Part shown: one piece after another, positions 1-10,554 of the stretch
Numbering within the stretch: position 1 is the first letter of the stretch
Layout of the letters: every line of letters begins with the position of its first letter
Source: Thelephora terrestris
Taxonomy: Eukaryota; Basidiomycota; Agaricomycetes; Thelephorales; Thelephoraceae
Reading direction: 5' to 3'
Assembly (NCBI GenBank): GCA_015956445.1
Contig: WIUZ02000004.1
Span: 1,550,001-1,614,000 of the forward strand
DNA length: 64,000 bases
The notes under the pieces: model-generated
Databases searched by the model: none
What the model was told of the DNA's origin: nothing
The model's input: only the letters and a program-made list of their open reading frames with translations
Program-made: the position numbers and the translations under genes

Positions 1-457
1 TGAACAAAGCACGGTCTTCCTTGAGCGAAAAGTCGACCTCAACCAAGTTTGCCCCAGCCAACAGCTGCATGATCATTCCGGAGGTTATGATGGGTGTAAT
101 GCCGAGCTCCATAAGGGTGCCACGGTTGGAGGCAAGAATGACACGCATCCAGTACAACGGATCAGACGAGTCGGAAGACATGATTCCGTAGAGCGGCACT
201 TGTGAGCAAACCAAGAAGATGAGGAGCGTCACCGCGGTCCATAGCACTTTTTGGTTGAAGGGGACCTGACGAAATGGTTAGGGCGAATGTGAATGTCCGA
301 ATAGCCGTGACACGTTACTTTGCGATCTGGAGAAGAAACCTCAGGGAGAATTGGCAAGAAAGGTTTTACAAGATTCAGAAAGCGAACTGTAGGAAGAGAG
401 GCAGAGTTAGACCACAAGGCAAGAGGAGGGAGTGGAGGGACACTTACAGCCGCTCAT
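1..457 (-). CDS. SEC61: Sec61 alpha subunit of the ER translocon (5' part, cut by window edge)
   Basis: Multi-pass ER membrane pore that moves nascent proteins into or across the ER. Exons on the minus strand: 457-448 (10 nt, ATG AGC GGC T), 386-319 and 265-1. The joined start reads [19 protein letters not shown], then SSPDRK and VPFNQK, the well-known opening of Sec61 alpha. The next stretch contains the plug region around [20 protein letters not shown] and the first membrane helices. Splice sites are GTAAGT/CTACAG and GTAACG/GTCAG. Only about 114 of the usual roughly 475 residues lie in the window; the rest continues to the left. It diverges from ATG7 with 188 bp between the two start codons. 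Identification is very secure; the tiny first exon is supported by the conserved N-terminus. Confidence 0.95.
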
Positions 458-645
458 GGTGGAAGGAGAGAAACCGGGTGAAGTGGATGAACGTTATGCG
501 ATCGACGTATATTCGAGTGAAGTCACCCAACACCGACGTGGCAGATATGGCATCAATTCGCCACGTGAGGCACCCCAGTCACGTGTATACTTGGATAACC
601 GAAAGGTGGCTCAAGGCTATTTGGGCCGAGTGTAACTCTTATCTC
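458..645. promoter_or_regulatory. Shared divergent promoter region of SEC61 and ATG7
   Basis: 188 bp separate the start codons of SEC61 (minus) and ATG7 (plus), so both 5' UTRs and promoters must lie here or overlap the neighbouring first exons. I see no clear TATA box. CACGTG-like sequences occur around 561-582 (gccacgtgag, gtcacgtgta), which could bind bHLH factors. This is inference from motif shape only. Confidence 0.5.
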
Positions 646-3168
646 ATGACTGTCCTACAGTTTGCGCCTTTCTCGTCGCTCGTGCAGCCAGCCTTTTGGC
701 ATGAGCTTACATCTCTCAAGATCGACGTCTTGCAGTTATCCGATGACTCTGTACCGATCAACGCATCCTACGCCCTTGGAAAATCGATAAAGGATAGAGA
801 GACGGGCAAGGATATCGCCTTGGGCTGCAATCTCACCGTCGGCGGCGGGTCGTTCAGCAACGATTCTTTCCAGTATGCAGTCCATTCTTTTGTCTCTTGG
901 ACCAGATGGTGATCATATTATCATAGGTTACCCCCCAATTCCGTCCGTGCTTCCGGCATACTCAAGAATTTCAATACCGTAGAGGATTTCAAGGCATCGG
1001 ACAAGACCGCATTCTTCAACCAGGTGACCGACGAAGTACGGCCATTTTACGATGTGATGATCTGCGCTTGTCTTGCTTATGCTTTCGATGCAAGATCTGG
1101 GAAACCGCTATTACCAAACGCGACCCATCAGCCTTGACCAAGTTCCTGGTCATCACATTCGCTGACCTGAAGAAGTACAAGTTCTTCTACTGGTTCGCCT
1201 TCCCGGCCTTTGTCTCTAAACCCGCATGGGAGATATTAGATCCAGGTTGGACCAATGCTGACGAGACCTTTTCACCGGACGCTGTAGGTCCATGTAGAGA
1301 TCCCGGGGAATCGCCTGTTTGCTAAGAAACTCTCAGCTGAGATCGATTCATCAACACCTGCAAGCCAATCCTACGCCTTTCTTCCTGATCAAATCCGATG
1401 GAAACAAAGCTGAGGTTGGAGACCTGGAAAAGTACCAGGAATTCTTCGCGGGGGTCACCCAGTCATCCGTGAGAGGCTTTCGGGATGAACCGTAACCACA
1501 GGGCTGATCGATTTTCAGCAAGCTATCGGATTCCACGACCCATCAGGTTTACCAACGAATCCAGGATGGCCACTCCGAAATCTCCTGGCGTATCTGGCGG
1601 CCCTATACCCAAACATCACCACCCTCAGGATCTTGTGTTGGAGAGACGCTGAGGTCCCTTCCGGGAATGCACCATGGAAGAGTCGATTTGGTACCGTTTC
1701 GTTGCCATCACCGATTGACAAGTCTGCCGCAAGACCAAGCGCTGTCGGTTGGGAGAAGAACGTTCAGGGAAAGCTTGGTGCAAGGCTAGCCGACCTAGCT
1801 CCGATGATGGATCCAAGTAGATTGGCCGACCAGGCAGTCGACTTGAACCTGAAGCTAATGAGGTGGAGAATTCTGCCGGCGTTAGACCTCGATAAGGTTT
1901 CTTCGACCAAATGTCTGCTCTTGGGAGCGGGAACGTTGGGGTGTTACGTTGCCCGCGTACTTATGGTGAGCGTCCAGCTTAGAGCCTTTGAAGCCTGTTC
2001 AACAGTCGTCTCGTCCAGGGATGGGGAGTACGGAACATCACCTTTGTAGATTCTGCTCGAGTCTCCTTTTCAAATCCAGTCCGCCAACCGCTCTTCGAGT
2101 TTGAAGACTGCATGGATGGCGGGAAGGTCAAAGCTGTTTGTGCAGCGGACAGGCTGAAGAAGATCTTCCCCGGTGTCGTATGTAGATATTCAGGTGCCCT
2201 TGGCCGATAAGCTGATTCGGGTCCCAGAACGCAGTAGGGCACGAGCTGTCGGTTCCAATGCCTGGGCACCCTGTCCCACCAGCTTCTGTCGACAAGACGA
2301 AGAAGGATATTGAAACCCTAGAGAAGCTCATTGATGAACACGATGCTATCTTCCTCTTGATGGATTCTCGGGAAAGTAGATGGCTGCCGACGGTTGTGGG
2401 AGCATCCAAAGGAAAGGTACGGGTGGCTACATATCATTTGGCGTCGTGGCCTGATCCACATTCTTAGATCATTCTCAATTCTGCCCTCGGTTTCGACACG
2501 TACCTAGTGATGAGGCATGGTGCACGAGCCAAGATCACTCCTGCTGGACACCAGCGATTGGGATGCTATTACTGCAACGACGTCGTGGCCCCTGCGGACG
2601 TAAGCAACCACCCCCATGTGGACTCCGATAAGCTGAACTTGGTATTGCAGAGTTTGACCGACCGGACACTGGACCAGATGTGCACCGTCACCAGGCCAGG
2701 ACTAGCGTCCATTGCGGCGGCAACTGCAGTTGAGCTTCTGGTTTCGGTCATTCAGCATCCAAAGGGGTTGCTGGCCCCAGCGCCCAAACCGAATACACCT
2801 CCCGAGGATGCGGCTTCGGAGGGCGGAATCCTAGGTATGATACCGCATCAGCTACGTGGCTTCTTGGCGCAGTTTAGAAATGTCCCCATCGTCGGAGCGG
2901 CGTACGATAAATGCACTGGATGCAGCGAGACCGTGAGTTGAACTCATACACCCTCACGTTTGCGCGATACGAATCTGACTCGTTTATTTTGTGTGGGTAG
3001 GTCATCACGGCTTACGAGACACAGGGATACGAGATGCTGGAGAAAGCGTTCAACGAGACCGGGTACTTGGAGAAGCTCACGGGATTGGATAAATTGTACG
3101 AGGAGGCCACCGCGGTCATGGAGAACGTCGACTTCGACGAAGCGGAAGGAGACGGAGACGATTTTTGA
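646..3168 (+). CDS. ATG7: Autophagy E1-like activating enzyme Atg7
   Basis: E1-type enzyme that adenylates Atg8 and Atg12 and passes them to Atg3 and Atg10 in the cytosol. Nine exons: 646-872, 927-1035, 1095-1283, 1337-1468, 1519-1965, 2019-2177, 2228-2416, 2468-2932, 3001-3168, giving 694 aa. The start [11 protein letters not shown] is the family N-terminus. The N-terminal domain shows [20 protein letters not shown] and [14 protein letters not shown]. The adenylation domain has the nucleotide loop [14 protein letters not shown] (about residue 305). The catalytic cysteine lies in [13 protein letters not shown] (about Cys556). The C-terminus keeps [11 protein letters not shown] and ends in an acidic tail. 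Length and motifs match a full active enzyme. Introns are 50-68 nt and all GT-AG. Confidence 0.96.
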
Positions 3169-3503
3169 GTGTGGATTCCATTGATTTGTAACATGTACTT
3201 TCGCTCCCTTCTCTATTGTGGATATAGAGACACGATTCCCCCGATGGCCGCATCCACTCTCAAGTTGGCCAATGACACATTTGGGCCACTTAGAGAACCA
3301 GTCGACTGCGCTTACTTTCACACTGAAAGGCCGTTCTAAGAAGTTATCAATCTTTTCTGCCAGATAATACGAAATAATACAGTATCATAATGCGGAGGCT
3401 CCCCTATAGGCGATGAAATAGCAATGCGAGACGAAAACACTGAGGACTGATGCAAGAATGAAAATAGTACAAATGTATACGATGTGCAAGGAAGGCTTAA
3501 GAC
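3169..3503. other. Convergent intergenic region (ATG7 and Clp1-like 3' ends)
   Basis: 335 bp between two converging stop codons. It is AT-richer than the flanks around 3350-3400 (gataatacgaaataatacag) and probably holds the two 3' UTRs. I see no further gene or repeat. Confidence 0.5.
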
Positions 3504-4713
3504 TTATGAGGATGAGGTGCTCTCGCCCAAAACCTTATCGAGGTTACCCGTTGCCATCCCAAGTGCCAATAGGAGAACCTCCCAGGCGGTGTCGATGGTC
3601 TCCCAAATCCCAGAGTCAAAAATTCCGAGAGCGCACACGTTTCGCCACAATCCATTCACACGCATGGCGTACTGGAGGAGGGCATGGGGGGTGTATGTCG
3701 CGGCCAGTTGCCTGGCGAAGGAAAGGATATTCTGTCGTTGCCGGGCAGCCTCTTCTGATGTCTCTTCTGGGGAAACGTACACGTTGATCGGTGTTGGTGG
3801 AACAACGGGAAGGAGGGATCGGAGGAGGAGATCGGAGCGCTTGGTGTAGAGGTACATCGATAGGGGTGCGTAAAGCTCGGCGGCTGGGATACAGAGGGGT
3901 ACGACGGGGACGGTGATGGAGGAGCCGACGACCTTGGGAGCTGGTTGGGCAATGGAACGGAGTGGTGGAAGGTTGGAGCAGTGTGCAGCGAGGATGATGT
4001 TGTGGGATGGGTAGAGGGTAACCTTGTTGCGACGGTTGGAGGCGGCGTCGTTGGTTTGGGAGGAGTAGACAGCGAGCATGTGAGAGGGCATCTCAGAAGA
4101 GAGATCGTTGATCATGATGGCGAGCTCTTGGGGGAGAGCAGGAGAAGACGTAAGGGGAGCGGGCTTGACGCCTCCAAGAACCTTGTACATTCTGGAGAAC
4201 ATGTTAAAAGTTGCAAAGGAGTAGAGGGAGTCCGTTGACTTACTCAGGTCCGAGAGCAGCGAGGCCTTCGTGAATATATTCAATGGGAGCCTTGGTGAGT
4301 TCTGGATCAACAGCGGCGAGAGTTGCACGGCTGATTTCCTTGTACTCGGGGCGCGCAAGGTGCCTCGGGAGTTGAACGGTTGTCTTCTCCATAGAGGGTT
4401 GAATGGTTGGTTGGGCGTCCTTCATCTCGACATCCTGGACAGGAATAGAGAAGGATTCGAAGCGGAACCGAAGGCTCTTGGATGAGGATGACTTCATCTT
4501 GCGCTGCTTAATGTGTTGAGCATAAGCTTGCTTGTTGGTGACGAAGTTGGAGGTCGTGGAAAAGTTTCCGGCGACGCGGGCCCTTCGACGACGGGAGGCA
4601 TCCTTGAGAGAAGAGGAGACGGTTCTCAGCTTGACTGGAGGGATGTTTTCCGATGATTTGGCGGAGGACCTCTTCTTCATGATGTTGTTCTTGTTGGAGG
4701 GTTGGAGGACCAT
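3504..4713 (-). CDS. Probable Clp1-like (clampless1) protein
   Basis: Two exons, 4713-4244 and 4191-3504, joined by a 52-nt GTAAGT/CAG intron, give 385 aa. The N-terminus is basic and Ser-rich with RRRRARVAGNFSTTSNFVTN and AYAQHIKQRKMKSSSS, followed by SLRFRFESFSIPVQDVEMKD. The C-terminal two thirds is a hydrophobic, probably alpha-helical domain containing LYPSHNIILAAHCSNLP, PVVPLCIPAAELYAPLSMYL and RVNGLWRNVCALGIFDSGIW. From memory this pattern resembles the basidiomycete Clp1 family, needed for clamp-connection formation and dikaryon growth downstream of mating-type homeodomain proteins (Coprinopsis clp1, about 365 aa; Ustilago Clp1). No enzymatic motif is visible. The family call rests on recall without a search, hence moderate confidence; the gene model itself is solid. 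It diverges from the SAP-domain gene. Confidence 0.6.
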
Positions 4714-5246
4714 GTTGATAAGGATTCGTAGGGTGAGTTGAAAGCGGGGGAAGGGAGGAGCGGCTGGGTGCTGGGGAACTCAAAGGGGAGAGAAGGGTTG
4801 GTCTTATATCTGCTTCCTCCCATCACAGGCGGCTGACATGAGGGCCAGCTTGTGGACCTACATAGTTGGTGGCCCAATTTTGTGGACCCACCTATACACA
4901 CTCGCACACAGCGCTACACATTCTTGGTGCACCCCCCAACTCTGTTGTCCATTGTGAGTCCATGTTGTGCTCCACTGTGCACCAAATTGGCACAATGACA
5001 ATGAAAACACATTCACCCCGACCTCTTTGTTTATTGTACCGTCCCCTGTCATGAGTCTACCTTACAGCAACTTTTATTCGATTTTCTGGCGATTTTCCAC
5101 ACCGGCGTCGAAACCCGTATTCCGATCACAGGCAAGGACTCAGCGCTTAGCCACAATTCACGTGATCCCAATGTTGAATTTGTCCTGCAGTGTTGAACTT
5201 TTCTCACAACCGTTCATTATCCCCTTTGTCAGTCCTTCCCGTCGTG
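4714..5246. promoter_or_regulatory. Divergent promoter region (Clp1-like / SAP-domain gene)
   Basis: 533 bp between two start codons. The centre (about 4850-5000) is rich in short related strings such as ttgtggacc repeated at 4851 and 4881, plus CCAAT and ATTGG pentamers (cccaatttt near 4872, caaattggca near 4983) that could bind the CCAAT-binding complex. Just upstream of the SAP gene is an ATG at 5190 in frame with the chosen start at 5247. Confidence 0.45.
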
Positions 5247-8200
5247 ATGTCCACGTCGACCACGACAACACAAATCCTCTTCAACTCCCCCGCCCTACAT
5301 TCCCTGAAGCGTGAGCAGCTTCTCAAGCTTTGTAAAATTCATGACATCAAAGCCACTGGGAAGACTGGTGATCTGATCGAACGTCTTAAGCAACACGCCG
5401 CTACTCTCCCGCAGGACACGCCACTGAATGTTGCCGTCAGAAGCGAAGATGACAGCGACTCTATGTCAGTCGACGAATCTCCCCAACGTCTTTACCGTCA
5501 TTCTGCAATATCCCGTCCTAGTGAGGCTTGGGAGGTTGTTATGGACGACATCCAGGAAGACCCAGAAACATCTTCCCAAAATACTCTAAACTCCCTCCGC
5601 ACCGTAAACAGTAACAACACCGGCGAGTTTGGAACTGCAAACTCCAAGTGTAAGTCCTTTATTCTCTTTGTGTGAACGCTCAATTCAATCCTTAACCATA
5701 GCTGGCGTCGGCTCCTCTCTCCGGGCTTTCGCAAGTTCGCTGGGTCTCAAGCGGGCACTACAATCAACATCCACGAACTCTGAACCTCAAGTTGCACCAC
5801 CTAACACCCAGGATTCTCTCACTGCGAATGCCATTCCATACAAGTCCATCCCAGAATCCTCCCCACCAAAGCACGACCCCTTCGTGCTAAACGATCGCCA
5901 AGGAGACAATGTAGGCGCTCCCCTCCCTGGAAATCCTTCGTTGCCCGGTCGACTTGCACCCACAAATGCTCGGATGAGCATGACCGTTGCGCCCACAAAC
6001 ACCACCATCCGCCTCGTGACCACTCCATTCGCCTCAACATCCGCTATCATCGATACACCTCCCAAACTCAAACCGTTCCAAACTTCATTCGACATCATTC
6101 TTGGTAGCCCCCAATCCACCGCTCCCAGATGGCCCGCTTCCCCCCGAAACACCGCTTCTATATATCCCCCCATCCCACACGACCTTCTTTCTCCTGCCAA
6201 GCCCGCCGAGAAAGCTGCTCCTCAGGACAGCCTTATTCTCACACCACAAGAACCGGATATCTTCTCTCCCGTTCCAGGGGAGAAAGCTCCAACCGACCCA
6301 TTTTCCAAGACGCCCTCCCGCCCGGAACCGTTTTTGTTCGGTTCTCCACTCCCAAAGAATCGCCTTTCCAACCAAGACTTCGGAAAGGCTGCTTCTTCTG
6401 TGTTAGACGAGATGAACCGAAGGCTTGGATTGACAGGAGGCGACAAACTTGGGGTGTCTCTCCTTGAGAATCGCGGAAAGCTCAAGATAGATCCCGTCGC
6501 TGTCACATCTGGACTCAAGTCCGACCCCTTCGGTTTCAATAAAGCGCATGGGGAGGCTTTTGCCAAGATGGACTCTATCGCAACCCATTATGCCGCAAAG
6601 AGGAGCGCGAACCAGACAAAGTCGACTAGTTCTCTGTCATCTGCAACGGAGGACGTGTTACCAGTGACGAAGAGGAAATCGATGGCTCTTGGCGTTGAGG
6701 GTGGGCAACCTAATGGGAATATGCTACCGATTAACAACGGTTCTCGAAGGAAGGTTCTTCCAGGTGGGTTTGGGGAGGATGATGAAGAGGAAGAACCTGA
6801 AGAGAACAGGAGGATGTCGAAGAGGCCAAGGGTCCAGCTCGCTGACCCTGCTCCCACACCCGAATCTTCCGAAGACGCTCGAAAGGAGGAAGAGGAAAGG
6901 AAGAAGCAGAGAGAGATTGAGGCTGTTAGAAGGAGAGCTGACGCCAGAAGGAGGAGTAGCCGCGTCAGCGGAGCTGGGCCGCGAAAGAGTGTTGGCCGCC
7001 CATCTCTCGCCAACGCGAAGAGTGAGTCTTTGTTCATTGTCGATTGACAAATCCTGACAGCTCCCAGAAAACAAGGGGACTACCTCAAGGTTTGGGTTCT
7101 TATCATCTGCCAAGAACCTGGTCAAGAGCGTCTGGAAAGGGACCGCTGAGCCACCGAAGCCGACCAATATCCCAGTTGCTGCTTCGAAGACCGCCATCAA
7201 GCCTGCCGCTTCTACAACCAAGCAACCCTCCATTACCAATGACAGTACCTCCTCAAAGGGCTCGAAGGGTTCTTTTAAACCCGCCAGTCGCTTCGGATTC
7301 GGCTCAGGATCCAAGGCCACCGCCACAACATCAACGTCTGCTTCCTCGGCTACGTCTACCTCCCGCCATAATTCCTTGGGTCAGAAGAAACATGAATCCG
7401 AGCTCCGTGGTGTGACCAACACTGATGGAACAGCAAGCAGTCGAATGAGCAACGTCAGCAGTAACAGCGGTAGCACTGGGACCGGCCGTGTTGCAGGCAG
7501 CACCGGCGTGAAACGCTCTTCATCAACGCTCTTGGCGCCCACCGCAAGCTCTTTGGCGAAATCTCGGCCCTCATCCTCTGACACTGGCTCAAAGCGGACG
7601 AGCCTCACAGCTGGAACCGGTATTACACAACAGAAGAGGCCATCACTTCTTCTGGCGAAGGAGAAGAGAAGGTCAAAGGGGATCACCTCGCCGGTCCTTG
7701 CAGCGAAACCTGTGCTAGAACCTATCACCAACATAAGCGCGAAGGGCTCGAGTGGAGGGAATGGGGCGTCGTTAAAGAGGATCTTTGAACAACCCCTTAC
7801 CAGCGACACATTCTCAGGTCCCTCGAAGATCCCTGTACCCGCGACTAGGACACAGACTCGAACTGTTTCTTCTTCGACAAATAAGGAGGATAACCTCTCA
7901 GTCAAGGGCAAGCCCACTTCTACCACTAGCGCGTCAAGGAGAGCAGCCAACGTAAAGGGTCGCGGATTCGCTCCTCGTAAGCCCAGAATATCACGATCTC
8001 AGGTAATCGCTCGCCTGGGCGAAAAACGAGCTGCTGCTGCTGCTGCCTCATCGCCGACCAACGGTACCACCGCTCGCCTACAACCGTCAGCGACGTCGAA
8101 GAGGATGAGCGCGGACCTCGGGAAAGGAGGACGAGTTCGATCCAGTCTGGGTAGACAAAGTTACGGTGGGGTGAACATCAAGGGACGAGGGAGCGGCGCG

Positions 8201-8326
8201 GACGTGATGTTGAACGCGAAAAAGAGGGCGAGGGCGAGTGAGTATTATGCCAAGAAGGGTCTGAGGAACTCCGCTGTCGTTCAGACTTCCAAGGTAGCCA
8301 GCGAGGACATTGGAGTGAGCGGGTAG
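5247..8326 (+). CDS. SAP-domain protein with long low-complexity basic tail
   Basis: Three exons (5247-5649, 5702-7021, 7068-8326) give 993 aa. Residues about 14-50 form a SAP motif (LKREQLLKLCKIHDIKATGK followed by TGDLIERLKQ), a helix-extension-helix that usually binds AT-rich scaffold DNA or RNA. The rest is mostly disordered: Pro/Ser-rich (about 130-400), an acidic run GFGEDDEEEEPEENRR, a charged coiled-coil-like stretch (ARKEEEERKKQREIEAVRR), then Ser/Thr/Lys-rich sequence with KNLVKSVWKGT and basic RGRG patches. The third exon joins at SRFGFLSSAKNLVK. Composition suggests a nuclear, chromatin- or spindle-associated protein, but this is inference; I recognise no orthologue. An in-frame ATG at 5190 would add 19 residues; 5247 (MSTSTTTTQ) was chosen because it directly precedes the conserved part. 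Confidence 0.85.
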
Positions 8327-8601
8327 TTCCGCCCCATCCTCTATGAGTCTATCGCATCTCGCTCGTGTACTATCGTTGTCGCTTTCCTACCGCTCGCTTT
8401 CAGTTTTATGTACTTGTATCTTTTTCCTTGTGGCCTCACGCTCGCTATTTAGCTTCTCCCCTTCCTGTAAGTCACCACTCGCTAGACGCTTCTCACCCTT
8501 GATTCAATCATAACCAACCATTGAAAGATTCATTTGATACTACAATACACAAGCCACAGAGAACTACGCAGACGGAGAGGATGCCTCCAGTGGCGGACTG
8601 G

Positions 8602-10369
8602 TCACGGACTGGGTTGGTATACCGCATCGTTCCAAAGAGGCAGGGCGAAATATGATGGTAAGTTGTTCCACGTATCCTTCTTGGCCTCTAACAACCCATC
8701 CCCGAAAGATTGCATACACGGTTGACAGTACCCGGATCCCGGAAAATCTCCCCTCTCCAATATTCCGTTTGTCACCACCACATCAGGAACGATCCAATCA
8801 TAGACCTGAGCCCGGCTCTTCCCCACACACTTCCACGCGGTGCATTCTCGAAAGGCGAGTTTGTTCGCGAACTGAGTTTCGTCCCTTTTCAACTGCGCTT
8901 GTCCGCGGAGGGTAGTTTTTAGGATATCGAGAGGAAGGAAGACTTCCTCGGTATTTGTGTCCAAGGATGCAGGATCACCAGCCACACATACCCTATAGTA
9001 AGCGAAGGGTAGGGCGAATGCGACGTTGCACTGGACAAAAAGATCCAAAACCGAGTTCGGATGTGGTGAAGGGTCAGTTCCAAAGATCGCTTCTCCACGG
9101 CAAGAGGAAGATCGGTATTCTGAGAATCCAGTGGGATAAGCTGGAACGAGGTCCAGGAGTATCTGTGATCTGATATCTCCCAGCTGGTACTTCGTCGTTG
9201 TTCGCAACAGTGAAGAGAAGGTGATGAAATCAGGGGTTTTATGCCTATGCGGAAACCTACGGTTGAGAAGATTACTGTTAGAGCAGTACGAACGAGAATT
9301 TCGTAAGGTTCACACACCCAGAGGAATAGAAAACCTTGAGAAGAGTAGCGAAATCCTCTGCGGCGTCCGTCAAGTGGATGCACGGGCACCCATCGCTACG
9401 GTGATCCCCATTCGCACGCGCCTTCTCTAGCATGCGCAAGAATACTTCCGAGTTGTTGGTGAGTATGTCGGACTGGACCCGGAACGATGTCTCTTCACAG
9501 ACGAGAACGATGTCACCACTCCTGAAGTAGTATTTGTGGTGCTTTGGTTTGCAAAGGTGTGAAGCAGCGTGGCCTGGTACGTGTTCTTCGCCATCATCCG
9601 AGTGAACCGTCACCTCATCCCACTGGGCACCATCTGAACTGTCGCCGGGCTCGCTAGGAGCCCCTTCGGAAATCCGTTTGGAAGTCAGCGCCTAGTATAA
9701 GTGGTTCAGCATAGTAAATGATACCGTGGAGCACATCGATTTAATTACCTGCACTCTGGATCGCATGCGCCCAGATATTCCTCCCGAGAGCATGGTTTTG
9801 ACGGCGGCGTCGAAGCAATCCCTTCCTTCATGATCTCGACAAAGGACTTCTCCAGCTGCCTCGAGAAGTGTGCATGTAAGCACTACGCCAAGATTTGACT
9901 TTGAGCCGCTGAGGGCCCTGGTGCAGGATTGCAAGATACCGGGTTGCAGGAGCTCGTCGCTGCAAAGTTCTCCCGCGAAGGTGACCAACGCGACGCATTC
10001 CGGCCAACTCCCCGCTTCCGCAGTGTCGTTTGTCTGCAGTTCGACGCTAGCAGCCTGGACTTCTTCCTCCCACAAGAGATTGAGGAACTTTGAATGTTCT
10101 CCGTTGGTCGCGGCATCGAGAATCTTGCAAAGACGTCCCAGCACGGAGTGTGAATCTCGGTCGAACTGCCCCGCCGCCCGCTCTAGTATCAGTTCCGCGG
10201 TTAATCGGAGGAGGCCGCGGAAGCGGTCATCACGATCTTTGAATGAATTAATCCATCCACAGACTTGCTTTGCGGCTGACTCAATCGACGCATTGTCGAG
10301 GTTGACGATTAAAGAACGCAGTCTACGAGTTAGGGTTTGGGATGGTGGTGTGGATTTACCCTCAGTCAT
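8602..10369 (-). CDS. MIF4G-like / BTB-POZ two-domain protein (paralogue of the 36.5-kb gene)
   Basis: Three exons, 10369-9749, 9691-9318 and 9256-8602, give 549 aa. The N-terminal 200 residues are helical and follow the MIF4G layout (LTRRLRSLIVNLDN, then FRGLLRLTAELILERAA, LGRLCKILDAA, and SWPECVALVTFAGELCSDEL), like the middle domain of eIF4G. Residues about 230-330 form a BTB/POZ fold (YYFRSGDIVLVCEETSFRVQ, then a region similar to SEVFLRMLEKA). A C-terminal domain of about 200 residues is shared with the paralogue (CNVAFALPFAYYRVC, LPLDILKT, GYCQPCMQSFGDGL). BTB proteins often act as Cul3 adaptors; a MIF4G partner domain would be unusual. The second intron is a phase-2 intron directly after the BTB segment FYSSG and matches the paralogue exactly. 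Function unknown. Start at 10369 (MTEGKSTPP) chosen over 10504, which would add a poorly conserved stretch. Confidence 0.85.
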
Positions 10370-10554
10370 CGTCGTGGTTTGGGACGGAAATCGTGGATCC
10401 GCCACAATTTTTGAGAGGCCGCGGCCGATGAGATTAGCGCCTAGAACCGGGTCCCACTGTCTGAAAATGAAGACAGTCGAGACTAGAGAAATGCTAGAAG
10501 TCACATAAGTCTAGATTGCTTACTAGCGAGAACAAGTACTAATACATTCACTTC

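Noticed and set aside
6588-7326. Long antisense frames opposite the SAP-domain gene
   Set aside because: Mirror frames caused by biased codon use of the Ser/Lys-rich coding strand; no motifs or starts of their own.
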